A DNA stretch of 64,000 nt from Caprimulgus europaeus (lineage: Eukaryota > Chordata > Aves > Caprimulgiformes > Caprimulgidae): contig OU015525.1 in NCBI GenBank assembly GCA_907165065.1, positions 41,274,037 to 41,338,036 on the forward strand. The letters run 5' to 3'. Positions 51,101 through 63,125 of the stretch are shown here, piece by piece. The position numbers and the translations under genes are program-made. Position 1 is the first letter of the stretch. Each line of letters opens with the position of its first letter. The notes below the pieces were generated by a model. That model did no database searches. It worked only from the letters and a program-made list of their open reading frames with translations, and was not told where the DNA came from.

Positions 51101-54100
51101 CCAATCTTGTTCAAGTATCTTGATATACAGTGGAAAGACAGATAGGTTAGTACTGTTATACTAAATACCTTGCCTAGTGTCTTCTGGACAAAACATCAAC
51201 ATTAAAGTACAACTTATTCTGTGATCTCAGTAGACTGAAATGAGTCACTCATTTACACTTTAGATGCATAAATAAAGAGACATGCAGTTCTATTTTCATG
51301 TTCTTGTTTCTGTTTAGAAAGAAGTTTATATGCGTGTTCTGGATAACTCTTTCATGCAGGTTGTCTTTCTGTGACTTGGCTGGATCAGAGAGGTGTAATA
51401 AAACACAAGCCTTTGGAGACAGACTAAAAGAAGCAGGAAATATTAATAATTCTCTTCATATCCTTGGAAAGTGCATTGCAGCATTGAAGCAAAATCAAAA
51501 TCCAAAGTAAGTGACAAGTTGTAAACAACATGGCAGGTTTTCGGTTGAAAAACCTAAGCATCCCTTTATGTTTCTGCAAGGGGTTTGCATGTTCAGAGGA
51601 AAATGAAAATCTAGTCAGCCTTCTTTATTCCAGATGTTACTGAAAAACCTGAAATGAACATTCTTTCTCTAAAACTGTGGAGAATAAAAAAGGGCAATTA
51701 GCAGCAAACTGCCAGGCTTTTTGTAGAGCACGTGTGTGTATGAGGAATGCACTTTGTGTACAGAGCTCCCATTTTGTACTCTTCCATTCCACCTCCAAAT
51801 TATACACATAGATTCATCAGACAGCTGACAGACGTCCTGAACTTAGCTTTTGGCTCCTTCCAGTATCTGCTTTGTAACAACAGGGAACTGTAATGCAGAC
51901 ACCATATTACTTTTAAATACTTCAGTTTGTTGGAGAGCTTATGAGACCAAGGAAAGACCTTGCTCTTTGATGTGAAATAACTTAGGCATAAACATGAACA
52001 TCCTACTGGATCTGTTTCCTGAAAGAGAGAAACAGAATTAAGCTAAATTACAGTATCACACAATTTCACAATTTCTTTTGTTTCACAATTTTGTTGTTGT
52101 TTTCACCATGAGGATGAAGCCAAGCTACATTCCATTCAGAGAGAGCAAACTGACTCGTCTGTTTCAGCCATTCTTTTGTGGAAAAGGCAAAGTTTGTATG
52201 ATTGTAAACATTAATCAGCATGCTTCCACATATGATGAAACACTACATGTAATGAAATTTTCAGCTCTAGCCAAACAGGTAAGAGTGCGTCTGTCTGCAT
52301 TCTCTGCTATTCTGTATTCTTTGTTACTGTTGGTTTGTGAACTGATCAGGTTGTGTGGACTTTAATGTGATTAGGACTTCAGATACATCATGTTAATTCT
52401 TCTGCATCACTTCCATCTAAAAGGCTTCTAGTAGTCTTGCCCATCCTCAAACCTGCTTGTGGTAAAAAGTTAAGATAGCTGCAGCTGTCTGTGGCTGCTT
52501 TGTTCTACACCACAGACATTCTATGTAAAAAAGTAGCTGGGGCATTTTCAGATCTTTCTGGTTATACCATATATCTGAGCAAATGCAAGATTTCAATTCA
52601 AGCTTTTGATGAATTGTTTAACCTGTGTGCAGTTTGTCATCTTGTGCAATAGATGCTTATTACTTAAAATTTCTTGGACAGCTAGCAGTGGTAGTAAAAT
52701 TAGTAACCTCTTATTTTGTAGTCTGACTGAGATCTCTTGTGCCTCCATTGCTCTTGTTTGGCCAAGTGCAGGTAACTAATAACAAACGAAAAAGGAAGAC
52801 TTTTTTTGTAAGTTAATGCTAGAAGGTAGTGTGCTCCTCTCCTTTGAAGGCAAAAACTCTTCTGCTAAATCTACATATCTTCATGCTTTCTGCTAGCTCA
52901 GCTTGTCAGCCTCCCATTAAATTCAGGACTTGGGGCTGATGTTTGGCCTTAAGTTCATTCAGTTTCCCTGGAAGCTGCTTCTTGCAGGGAGTAAGATGGT
53001 GAGCTCTACTGTGTTTCATGGCAGAAATTAAGTCATTTCTAGTCTGGAACCATGGATTAGCTCTGACCCGTTCCAAGTCTGGAATGGCATGTCCAATATG
53101 ATCTCAGAGAGAGATATTTTTTCTAATTCTGTTTGGTGGTGACTTCCATCATAAGATAAGAGCATGCACTGAGGAGACAAGCTTCTCTAGTGTGTTGTCC
53201 TTTGACATATGTACTTAAAAGCTTTATGTAACTAGCATGAATTACTGAATCCTAGTCACAATATTTCAGGAAGGACCAATTATTTTAGGGATTTCCTGCT
53301 TTTCATTAACTTCCCAGGGAACTACACCAAAACATCATAGAATATTTTAAGGGGAGAGAAAACACCTTCTTAGACAAAAGTACTAAGCTTGTTAGTAGAT
53401 AATCTTTCCCATTCTCAGTTTGTTAGAGTACTGAAGTCTTACATTCGTATTGATAGATGGTTTTGTCTGCTAAAAGACGTGTAAAATCTTGTTAATGTTC
53501 TTGTAACCATTAAATATATTGTAAATACAGCCACTTCTTCCTAGTATTCTGATACCTGCAACATTGACAGCGTTGATAAATCAGTGTGTTCAACTCTGGA
53601 TTTTCCAGGTAATCCAGACAATCCTACCCAAAAGTTTTGGTTATTTTCCACCAAAGCTAGTTGCAGGCAACGGCAAACCTATCGTGCACTTTGATCCTAA
53701 CACATCTGTAGATGACTTTCCTGACAGTACTGAAACCTTCACAGAAGAGGAAGTGGACATCACCATTCTGAGTCATGAGGTAAGTACACATCTACTCAAA
53801 ATTGTACCCAAGAAAGCCATTGCTATTAGTTCTAATATTAGAATCTTAACATAAGAGATGTGCTGGAAGCTGTATCAAATGAGAACTGTAAGCTTCTGCT
53901 CAGTGTCAGGAGAACCTAAACTTAAAGTGGTCTAGTTTTGAGGGAGCAATTGTAGTTGTGGAAGGCTGCCTGCAGCTTTCTAGTTATGTCAAGTGCTAAA
54001 TTTGGAATTCAACTGACTGCTCAATGAGAAGAGTAAGGAAGCAGGATGTGTGTGTTTAAAACAATGTTATTTAGTCATTTATGCTCTTTTTAGGAACAAC

Positions 54101-57100
54101 AAGAACAAGTTAAGATGTAGCATTTTAAAAACAAAGCTATACAAAACTGTAAAAATCAAGTAGGCTTTATGCTACACGGTTGTACAAATTAATATTTAAA
54201 TGCCAAAGCAGTAGCAAACTTTTTGATAGCAGAAACTATCAAGATGGAGAAAGGTTGTCTTTGCAGTAGAAATTAATGTTTGAAAATATTCAACCCTTGT
54301 TGCAGCCCTCCTGAAAATATAGGCTTATAGAAGTGCCCTCTGAATGGCTGCCTGTATCTGTTTAATTTGACATGAGTATCAATGTGTGTTTCTAGCTTGT
54401 TTTCTGAACTGAAATCTGTTAAATTTAGGATCTCTTGAAAACTACAGAGAACCTAAAGGAGAAGCTAGTTGCAGAAAGGCAAAGTAAACTCCTTCTGGAG
54501 GTGAAGATACGTAGAGAGATGGCAGAAGCAATGTTCCGACAGCTGTTGGAAACGGAGGAAGCCTGGAGGCAAGTCATATTGCAGTCCCCTTCAAGACTGA
54601 AAGGATTCCACATATATAAATGCATACAGTTATATATACACACACACATATTTTTATATATATATATATGCAAGACATATATATATTCATGTTATTTAGA
54701 GAAGTTAGGGCTGGACAGTTTCAAAGCTTCTGATGAAAAGGGAAGATGAAACATTGAAATAAACTCGTACGTCTCAGCCTCTTCCCGTATACAATGAAAA
54801 AGTAAAAGTAATGCTGCTTTCTGTTGAACTTTTCTTTTAATTTGTAATTACTGGGGATTGTCCTGACTCATTATTAGTATTTAGGAGATGTTGAAGACTG
54901 TTGTAGGTACTCCACTGAGACTTGTGATTGTTCCAAAACTTGCACTTGCTCATGTTAATGTGCATGCCTGTACTTTGTATCTCTTTGAGCTGTCCTGGAT
55001 TCCTGCGCCTGGATGACTTACGAACCTTTGTCATCTTACTATTTTATAAATTACTATGACTGCCTGCACTGATGTTGCTAATTTGGGGATTTTTTTCAAG
55101 TGTGCCCAGATTGCTCAAGCTAAATTCACTTCCTCTTAACACTTCTCATCTTGGAAGTCAGTTTCCTTCTGTTTCAATAGCGAACAGAGACTAACCCCAA
55201 GTTAAGTTGTCAGCTGAACACACTATGGTTTAACAACTGTGCTAATTTTAAAATTGTTTGGGTACCTTTGACTAAACACCTGAAACAGCAGTTATGCTTT
55301 TTCTCTTTTGATGTGTTCTGTGTCACTGCTGGAGCATTTTTTTTTTTTTAAATTGTGACAAGAGTGATGTGTAAAGTATTTAAATAATAGGACAAAATGA
55401 ATTTGGTGTATATTTTTAATGGGGGGAAAGAAAACCTCCAACAACGTGAAAGACATCCCCAAGAATTATGCTTCAAATATCAGGTCTACTCAGGTGTAGT
55501 AATGTCTATCACTACATGTTGGTGGAATTTTTTATAAAACTTTAGTTTGGTAGATCTTAAGTATGTGTTTTTCTATAGCACTTTTCTTGGTATATACCCA
55601 GTAGAAATTATACCTTGGTGCAAGCTTGTCACATCACTGAGAATAAAAAGGAGAAAAGGGAGGAAAAGACTTCTTAGTCTATTGACATCACAACTTGTGA
55701 TTATATGAATAACTTTGATATTGCCAGTTGAACACATGTAGTCACATTGTGGTAGTGGAATGCTAATGTGTTAAATAAAACTAACATGTTCTCCTCAGCA
55801 ACCGCCTGGAAGATATGAAAGACAGTTATGAAGAAAAACTGGAGAGCAAATTTGAAATGTATAAAGAGGCCATCAAGAAACATGCATATGTGTGTGCAAT
55901 GGAACAAATTGAAGACCATTATGTTCCCATAGAAGAATTTCTAGCTGAACAACAGAAAGTTGAGGTATGACTTGACTGTTAAAGAATGTGTGCTAGCCCT
56001 TTAACAGTAAATCTTGTTTTTTCTGAACAGAATCATTCAGGAATCCTAATATGACACTGAACAGTCAAAGTAACTAGCAGTTCAGCCTAGCTGTTCTGGT
56101 GCCCAATGCTAACTGTAAGGATAGAGATGTCTTCTGTCTAACATGTATACCTAGACTTCCTGGTGTTTGAAGGCACAATTCAATTATATCCAAGTCATCT
56201 TTATCTCTGTAGTGCAATGATTGGAACACCTAGGGGATGGTGTAGACAGCAGTCTGGCTTTATGGAGAGCCTTGGGATTGTACGGTGTAGAGTAAAAAGC
56301 TAGTCTGAAAGGGCTGGTGGGGAATTTAGTACAGGGTAGCTATTAATTATAATGGATCTCTGCTCTGAAGGTCTAGAGGAAGGATTGTGGGATAAGAAAC
56401 TGTGATGAGAAGTCAGACTTTATGCAGGCGAAAACCTAATTTCCTGAATGTATTTATACCTATAACTGTTGAGAGTTGCTTTTCCTTTTGCAACTGAGCC
56501 ACGTTAGCCATGTGGAACTCTACCAGTCCTCTAGCCTTTGCATAGAGAGCTAAGTGTATCTAGGCAACAGGTGAGACCTGTCGATCTCCGTTGTTTCAGA
56601 AGGTCTGTAGTGGAAGAATAGAACAACTGTGGTGTACACCAGAAGTGCTTTCTTGCTTCACTCTCCTGTCCAGGAACTGATAGTGAGTGGCATCTCACTC
56701 CACTGGTAGGTGGGTTCCTTTCAAGACATGAAGGAAATGGGTGTCTGTTGTAGACTGTGATACATACATTTCTGCTTTTACAGCTCTCCATTCAGGTGCT
56801 GACAAGCAACAGTGCATTGTGTGATGGCCTCTGTTTCTCTGACTCCTTTACGCTTGCCTTTTTACCCCACTTAGTCTGTTTTTATGTTCACTTAAGCCCT
56901 AATTATGCAGCATGTTGGGCTGGAGGAAGAGTTTTAATAGTGCTCCCTGTATTTATAGCTGCCTCTTACTCTGGCCACAAGGCTGCATAAGGGAAGATTC
57001 AAAAAACAAGAAGGTGTTGGTAGCAGGTCAGTTAAGAAACTGATGAAATTCTTAAGATGTAAAATTCTTAATTGATAAAGGAGAGGACGTCTGAGTGGGC

Positions 57101-60100
57101 AGCTTCAGACAACCAGAATTAGATGAGTAACTCTTCTTCATGGTGGCACTAGTTTGATTTCGTATTCTGAAATACCACCCTAGCAAACTGACAGCTACTG
57201 AAAAAGAGATTGAGATTAAAAGTCAATTCTATGAAATATGTTCTTTCTTATTTAGCAAGCTAACTGGCAACAGTCTTTAACACAGATGCACTGAAGTTTC
57301 CTTTCTGCCATATGGCTACTTTTAATACGGTTTGGAGGTCTTCAGACTGGAAGAGTTGACTTCTGTGTAAGATCTTAGAAGGTTCTCGTGATCTCAGTAT
57401 TACTCCTTACTGTGATTTCTCAACCATAACCATCACAAGTTCCACCTCAAATGATTTTAAAAGTGCATATACATGTGTAGTATAATTGAAGGACGTGCAA
57501 TAGTGCATCAGGTTAAGCAGAAATTTAGACAGATTCTACCCTGTGCCCTTCTTTTTTCAGGATAGAGAGAGTAAAATACTGCAGTTGGAAAAGCAACTTG
57601 ATCAACAGTCAGGGAGGCTGTTGGCTCTGGGAAGTCTGAATTCAAATATACTGACTACTGAAAATAACATGGAACTAGGTAGGAATCTAATCTGCATGTT
57701 CAAAGTTCAGTTTACTTTTGGTATTATGTATAAACAAGCAAATTTGTGCCTATAGATCTTATGAACAAGACGATGAAGAGAGCCAATGAAGGACTGCAGA
57801 AACAATGCAAAGAGAAAGAAGAGGTAGGTCTTGCTCAGTATTTAACAAATCTGGGGAAAACAATCCTTAAGTCTGGCATGGTTCAATGTTTAAAGATCTG
57901 CACTGTAGACAAAAGCATGGAGATTCCTGCAAATGGATGCCAAGTTTACAAAAAAGCCCTTGCCCAATTATGGATGACTTTTGCCAGAGATTGGTTGTGT
58001 TCTGGCTTTACTCTAGTTTGTAAAGACACTAACTACTATAACAAGTAATATGGTCAACATAAGGCAAGTTGGAAGTAGGGAAAATGTTGCTGCCATGGCC
58101 TCAGTGCTTTGCTGCCTGTTCATGCACAGGGCAACAGTTACAGAATCTGATAATAAGTTAGATCTAGAGCCAAAATTGTGTCTTAAACCAAACCTTTCTG
58201 TAAGTACTGAACTCCACTAGTCCCTTAAACTGAAGTAAAGGGTAATGCCTCTGTTCTTCAAACAAGGAAGATTCCTGTTTCTGAATAGCATATAGAGGTG
58301 GAAATTATGAGCTTCAGGCTGTGTTATGGAAAACAAATATTAATTGTTTTTAGGAATGCATTTTTAGGCTATACCTTGAATGAACTTCTTGTAAGGCTAC
58401 AGTTAGTTTCCCATGTTTAAAGGGGATGGGGAGGAGGGAAGAGAGAAGCCTTGCTCCTTTCACCAATAACAAATAGGAGTATGGATTGGAGAAATAGTTC
58501 CAGCTGGTTCTAATAAACCATGTAAATGGAAAGTGAACTTAAATCCCTTTCTACTGAGGAAGTGTACTCCAAAAATAACTTTTTCCTTACCAAGTTTAAT
58601 GTCTTGTATTATGGCGCTGGCCTTTGTTTTCCACTCCTATTCTTGAGGGCTCTACGTAATTTTCCATTTCCTGTGTGAATTTCAAATATTGATGCTTGAA
58701 AGAAAGTTTGGCTTTTATGCCTGATAGGGAGATACTGTATTGATTGGTTTGTGTGGCTAAAAAATGTTAGAATGTTGGGATTGCTGCCTGGCAATAACCG
58801 AAGTGAGAGCAATTTAAAGTAGTTGGTTCCATAGTGCCCTTCTGCTGCTTTGCCTCACATGTCTTTGCATGTGTGATGAGTAATTCACTATTTTTTTTTT
58901 TTCTTCCCATTCAGCCATTAAACATGGGCAAAGGTGGTTGGTTTTTTGGTTTTTTTTTAGCAACCTAGATATTTTCACTCCAGCCTTGTAGAAGTAAATT
59001 AATGATATAACATTAATTTTGTTGGCTCAGAGTTTTTTTTTTCCCCTCTCAGGACTTAATCCATCAATATTACCATCAGAAAGGTGATGTCTTCTGTTGT
59101 TAACTGTGTTCTAATTCATTATGTGAATAGTATTAATAAGATGACAGCATTCTTTTAACTACCCTTACTGAAAAGGAGCAAACTGTTTGAGATTTAGCTT
59201 AGTCTGTGCTGCTGTTCTTTGATTGACAGTTCTGCATAAATCTAGTAGCTCCAGCACAATAGGCTTTGAATGTTTCAGCTGTATTTTATCACCAGAAATG
59301 ATGGATTGGGACATATGAGGTTGAGAGAAGCAGACTTCATCTTCATTGCTTTGATCTTGCGGTTTGCACTGTTCAGTATTAATCAGAAATGCTTATAGTG
59401 TCTGCATGAGTTCTAGTCATAAACAGAATTAATGTAAAACATACTGTTTTGAACTTTGTGTATGGGTTTTATTTTCAGCTTATAAAATCTCTAAAGTTTA
59501 AAATACAAAAATTAAATGAAACCCTGCTAGAAGCTAATGAAGGCTACAGAAAAATGGCAGAAGAGAACAGTCAACTGAAGCATACAATTATGCTCAAGGT
59601 TTGTTAACAAATTAAAAGCAACTTTAATATGGCTTTGTATATAGTTGTACTGGATGTTTCTGCCTCTTTGTACATGTAAAAACACCATTCAGTCTTGTTA
59701 ATTTATTCTGATATTAGCATTTTTTTGTCCCTAACTTCCTGAATTATGAGCTCAGAGCCTGTGGTTTTTACTTCTTGACTTTGTATCTTTGTAAGACCAG
59801 ATTAACTTTTCAGTTTAAGTGATAGGCTCAGTCAATAGGGTACCTCTGTGCTGAGAACTCTTGCTAATCTAAAGATGGCACAAATTGTTGTCAAGCAAAG
59901 AAAATACTACTCAGATCTCTAGTCATTAAGTGTTGTGCTGAGGGCAAGTAAACTGTTAGTGCACAAATGTTAGTGCAACAAGACCTAAGGATCTATGGCT
60001 TTAAAGCTATACTGGCACTCCTGTAGAGGTGGCTAAGCTGGGTAAGAGATATGGGCAGGTAAAATACTTAATACTGAAACAGAAGAAATTTTTCTTTCAA

Positions 60101-61094
60101 AAGCAGGGACTTCATAAAGTTGAGAGCATCTGACCTCAGGTATCAACTAGATTCCTAAATAAAAAAATGAAAATTTTGAACACTTGCAACTTTGCATCTA
60201 TGGCTCATTTGTAATTGTAATTTGTAACCTGCAAATGAAGCAAGGCGAGTAGAAGACTGCTTAGTGATGTTTTTCTTTGAACATTAAATTACCTTCTGCA
60301 TACTTTTCAGTCTGAGACTGAAAATTACTCATCTTGAACTTTGTTTCTTACTGAGTTCTAAAAGACATAGTGACGTTTTGTTAACCACAAGGATTAGAGA
60401 GCATCTTTAAGACTCTCTATTCTGACCACTCAAAGCATTTATTCAGTCCTAGTTAGCAGGCTTAAAACTATGGTAAGAGTTTTGATTTGTCCAGTTTTGC
60501 TTTCAGTAATTGCAGTTTAAGACAGGAAAGCCTTCTTTTAGCTCCTAGAGCAACAGCAATTCTTTGCATAGTGTCACTAAGCATTTTAGCATCAGCGTCT
60601 TAGTCAGACTTGGTCTCTAACTGGATCTGATGGCCCTGTAGTTTGCTGTTCTCTCATTTACATAGAAACAATTCAGAAGAAATGGGTCCTGAGTAGCCAT
60701 TTAGTGTAGTAATAACAAGGGTGTTCACTGACATAATAAAATAATCTGAAACAGAAAATTAACTACATGAAAAAGATCTTGGAATGTTCACATACCTAAC
60801 ACAGCCTTATCTTCATAGGATCAAGAAATGAATAGTCTTCAGAACTGGGCTAAACGTGTTCTTGAGCTTGAAGAAACAGTGTCTTCCCTGCAGAAAAAAC
60901 TTGATGAACAGAAAAAGCATTTATCTATAGAAGAGGCAAAACAACAAAAACCCAGGAGAGGTTTGTTGGCTAATCTGAAATCCACAGTAGCAGCCACTGC
61001 TAGTACACCTCTTGGTAAAGGCTGGGGAAAGTATGAAGATGCTTCATCCTCTTCAAAAAAACAAGTACTGTTGGCTCATAAAGCAAAAGAATAA
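36147..61094 (+). CDS. KIF20A-like kinesin-6 motor protein (KIF20 family paralogue)
   Basis: Eighteen coding exons joined by splice sites and phase give 832 residues: 36147-36278, 39470-39544, 42303-42422, 43379-43517, 43615-43799, 47323-47419, 47898-48092, 48177-48288, 49675-49746, 51360-51506, 52113-52278, 53609-53779, 54429-54568, 55799-55964, 57561-57678, 57756-57823, 59479-59598, 60819-61094. The motor spans about 48-480: [10 protein letters not shown]-loop GVTNAGKT (144-151), a long loop-6 insert (about 180-268) typical of kinesin-6, [13 protein letters not shown], switch I SSRSH (349-353), switch II DLAGSER (381-387), [11 protein letters not shown] and [14 protein letters not shown] coiled coil follows (about 538-790), then a basic tail ending LLAHKAKE. 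Human KIF20A is about 890 residues and KIF20B far longer, so the plan fits KIF20A. KIF20 kinesins act at the central spindle in cytokinesis. No stop or frameshift is present. The ATG has a good ACAATGG context. Orthology to KIF20A itself is not settled. Confidence 0.93.
37020..39104 (+). mobile_element. CR1 LINE in the first coding intron of the kinesin gene
   Basis: A 5'-truncated CR1 of about 2.1 kb in the same orientation as the host gene. It starts in the region before the RT domain ([12 protein letters not shown] segment with [18 protein letters not shown], 37138-37300). It continues through [15 protein letters not shown] (near 37575), [19 protein letters not shown] (near 37855), [17 protein letters not shown] (near 38125) and [12 protein letters not shown] (near 38200), where the FADD box is FADN, so inactive. 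It then runs through the 3' part to TAAGGTCCCTTCCAACCCC and a terminal TGTGATTCTATGATAG. Several stops and frameshifts split the coding region. It does not touch coding exons. Confidence 0.92.
43318..43376 (+). repeat. Pure polypyrimidine tract at an exon acceptor
   Basis: About 46 consecutive pyrimidines (43318-43363: T run, TTC units, then CCTCC units), then one G and a further short C/T run reaching the AG that opens the P-loop exon at 43379. It serves as the acceptor's pyrimidine tract but is far longer than needed and may also be a simple repeat that could adopt triplex structure. Confidence 0.75.
45061..45086. repeat. Short tandem repeat in kinesin intron 5
   Basis: AAGGAGCAAGC and AGGAGCAAGC stand in tandem and are followed by AGGAGA. 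It is a two-copy decamer duplication with no known function. Confidence 0.5.
45689..45744. repeat. 22-bp tandem repeat in kinesin intron 5
   Basis: The 22-base unit beginning CTGGATTAAATACTGATT occurs twice in perfect copies (45689-45710, 45711-45732), and a third partial copy follows to 45744. This is a minisatellite-like local duplication. I know of no function for it. Confidence 0.8.
54629..54690. repeat. TA/CA microsatellite just after a non-canonical splice donor
   Basis: Alternating TA and CA runs (TATATATACACACACACA, then a TA run after a short T tract, then a second TA run after GCAAGACA). It lies 60 nt into the intron that begins with the GC donor at 54569 of the kinesin gene. Confidence 0.8.
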
Positions 61095-61712
61095 TATTTG
61101 AGTAATCAAAGTGTGCAATTACTGGGCTTCTTCATCAATCCTAAACTGCTGGTAGCTTTTTCTCACTCTTAGATACCATCTTCACTGTCATGTTATCTGA
61201 CAGAAAAATGTTTAATACAGAACTTTTAGAACTGAATCAAGGTTGAATTTAGAGCTATGTAGGTATAGACCTAAACTTGTGCTTTTACTGTTGATATAGG
61301 AATGTGATTTGAGAAATATATATATAAAATTTTAATTCTTGATTAACTACTATCATGGTCATCTAAAATGATAAATGTGTGATTCATGCAAAGTGGGGTG
61401 TTCCTGATCTGCTGCTCTTGTTACTTTTTTAAATTCTTAATTTCACTGCTGATTCCTAGAAGTCAGATGGCTTGTAAACTTAATCTCAAGTAGTTCAAAT
61501 ATTTTGGTTCTTCAGTTAATACTCTGGCTTTTACCTAGAGGCTGCCATCTTGGGACCAAACTGAGCAAATTGTTAAAAGATGCAACAAAATGAGGTCTTA
61601 TCTGACTCCTTGCTATTTTTCAGCTAACCTGGCTTTGTAAAGGAATGTGTTTTTAATATCATTTGAATTTCCACTAAGAATATGCATTAAACATTCAAAA
61701 AACTATAATAAA
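61095..61712 (+). promoter_or_regulatory. Kinesin 3' UTR with CPE-like element and poly(A) signal
   Basis: After the stop at 61092-61094 the only AATAAA is at 61707-61712, so the 3' UTR is about 620-640 nt. TTTTTAAT at 61650-61657, 49 nt before the hexamer, matches the UUUUAAU-type cytoplasmic polyadenylation element. A second TTTTAAT lies near 61330 but is far from the signal. Such motifs arise easily by chance in A/T-rich DNA. Confidence 0.6.
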
Positions 61713-63125
61713 ATTTTCTATTGCTAAATTAAGCTCTGACTGTTCATTTTATAAAGGTGAGAAAATCAGTGAAATCAAGATAAGGAAAGATCATAAACTT
61801 AGAGGCCAGATGTTCACAGTGATTGACATATTATGATTTTGAGTTGAAAGAATCGCTGGCCTGATTATATTACTTGCCTTTATCTAGTAACTCAAGGAAG
61901 GAAGACTAGAGCATGATAAAATTTGACATAGCTTTTAGAGCCATTTCAGTCAGGGAGGGGGAGAGGTTTTTTCCTCACTACTGTACCATGTGTGTGAGTG
62001 CTGGAGAATCTCTTTAGAACAAGGCAGAACCCCTAAGTAAATTGGGTTGAGCATTCCCTGTAATGCTGCTTCTTGCAGTGTAAGGGGATGCAGGTGAGAG
62101 CAAGAGCCTTGCCCTCCCTGTGGCGACACTAGGTGGTGCAGCCTTCCTGTGGAACATGGAACAGTTCCTCTTCTGGGAATGTCCTGGCCAGGACTTTTGT
62201 TCTGTGTTTGGCTGTGCAAACGCGGTGATCACTCTGACATGTCTCTAACCAGGCTGGGGCTGTAGCACTTGAGCCAGTGCTGTTTTCATGTTTCAAACTA
62301 TTTCTGTTAAATAGAGGCCACCTTGCTCCAGCAGTTCTAGAGGCCTTATAGTCCCTCCAGGGTACAACTTCTAAAATATTATTTTACTACCACACAAACT
62401 ATCCTAGCTATTAAAAAATATTTTGGTGAAGTGATACAATACACGGAGTGTTGATCCCTTGAATAAGAAAGCTGTTGCATACAAATTGATCAAAGAACAG
62501 CAATACTCAAACAGAAGTTAAAAAAACCCCACAACCTAAAACCAAGCAAATGCTGGAAACTTTCTATACCATTTCAAATTATCTAGTGCTACACCTTGAC
62601 AGTCTGTCACTTGTCTTGAGTGTACATTAGCAAGTTTATGTAACACTAACTATAACCTCTTATTACCTGAACAATTGCTGTTTCCATGTTCCCTCCTACT
62701 TCCCAGAGCTCTTTAGCTGGTTACAGGAAATGCTTTGAAAGACAAGGTTACATGATTTTAAGATATTTTTTTTTTCCTTACATTAAAATGAAGCACTGAC
62801 CAGTTCTTAAATGTATTGTTTTTCAAAGAGTTGCAATGGACTATGTTGCTATTACATTAATGACTTTTGAGAAGCTGTTTTAAAGGCCAGATGAGGACTG
62901 ACTTCCTTTTTTTCCAAAAAGAAACCCTAACAAGGACAGAGAAATGGCTGGTGTGGTCCTTTTCAGCTTCTCAAAGCTGAATGGGTGTAAGGAAAGCAGA
63001 ATCCATTAATCTTGTTAGTGGTAATGAATAGATGTTCCCCTGTTCTATGTGAAGCTACTGCTCTGGAGAGAACATCAGCTGTTTGTTTTATCTCAAATTA
63101 CTGCCATACAATTTGCTTCAGATTA
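61713..63125. other. Intergenic stretch downstream of the kinesin gene
   Basis: No gene is seen. A slightly G/C-richer patch near 61.95-62.25 kb gives short minus-strand frames without any recognisable motif. Confidence 0.55.
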
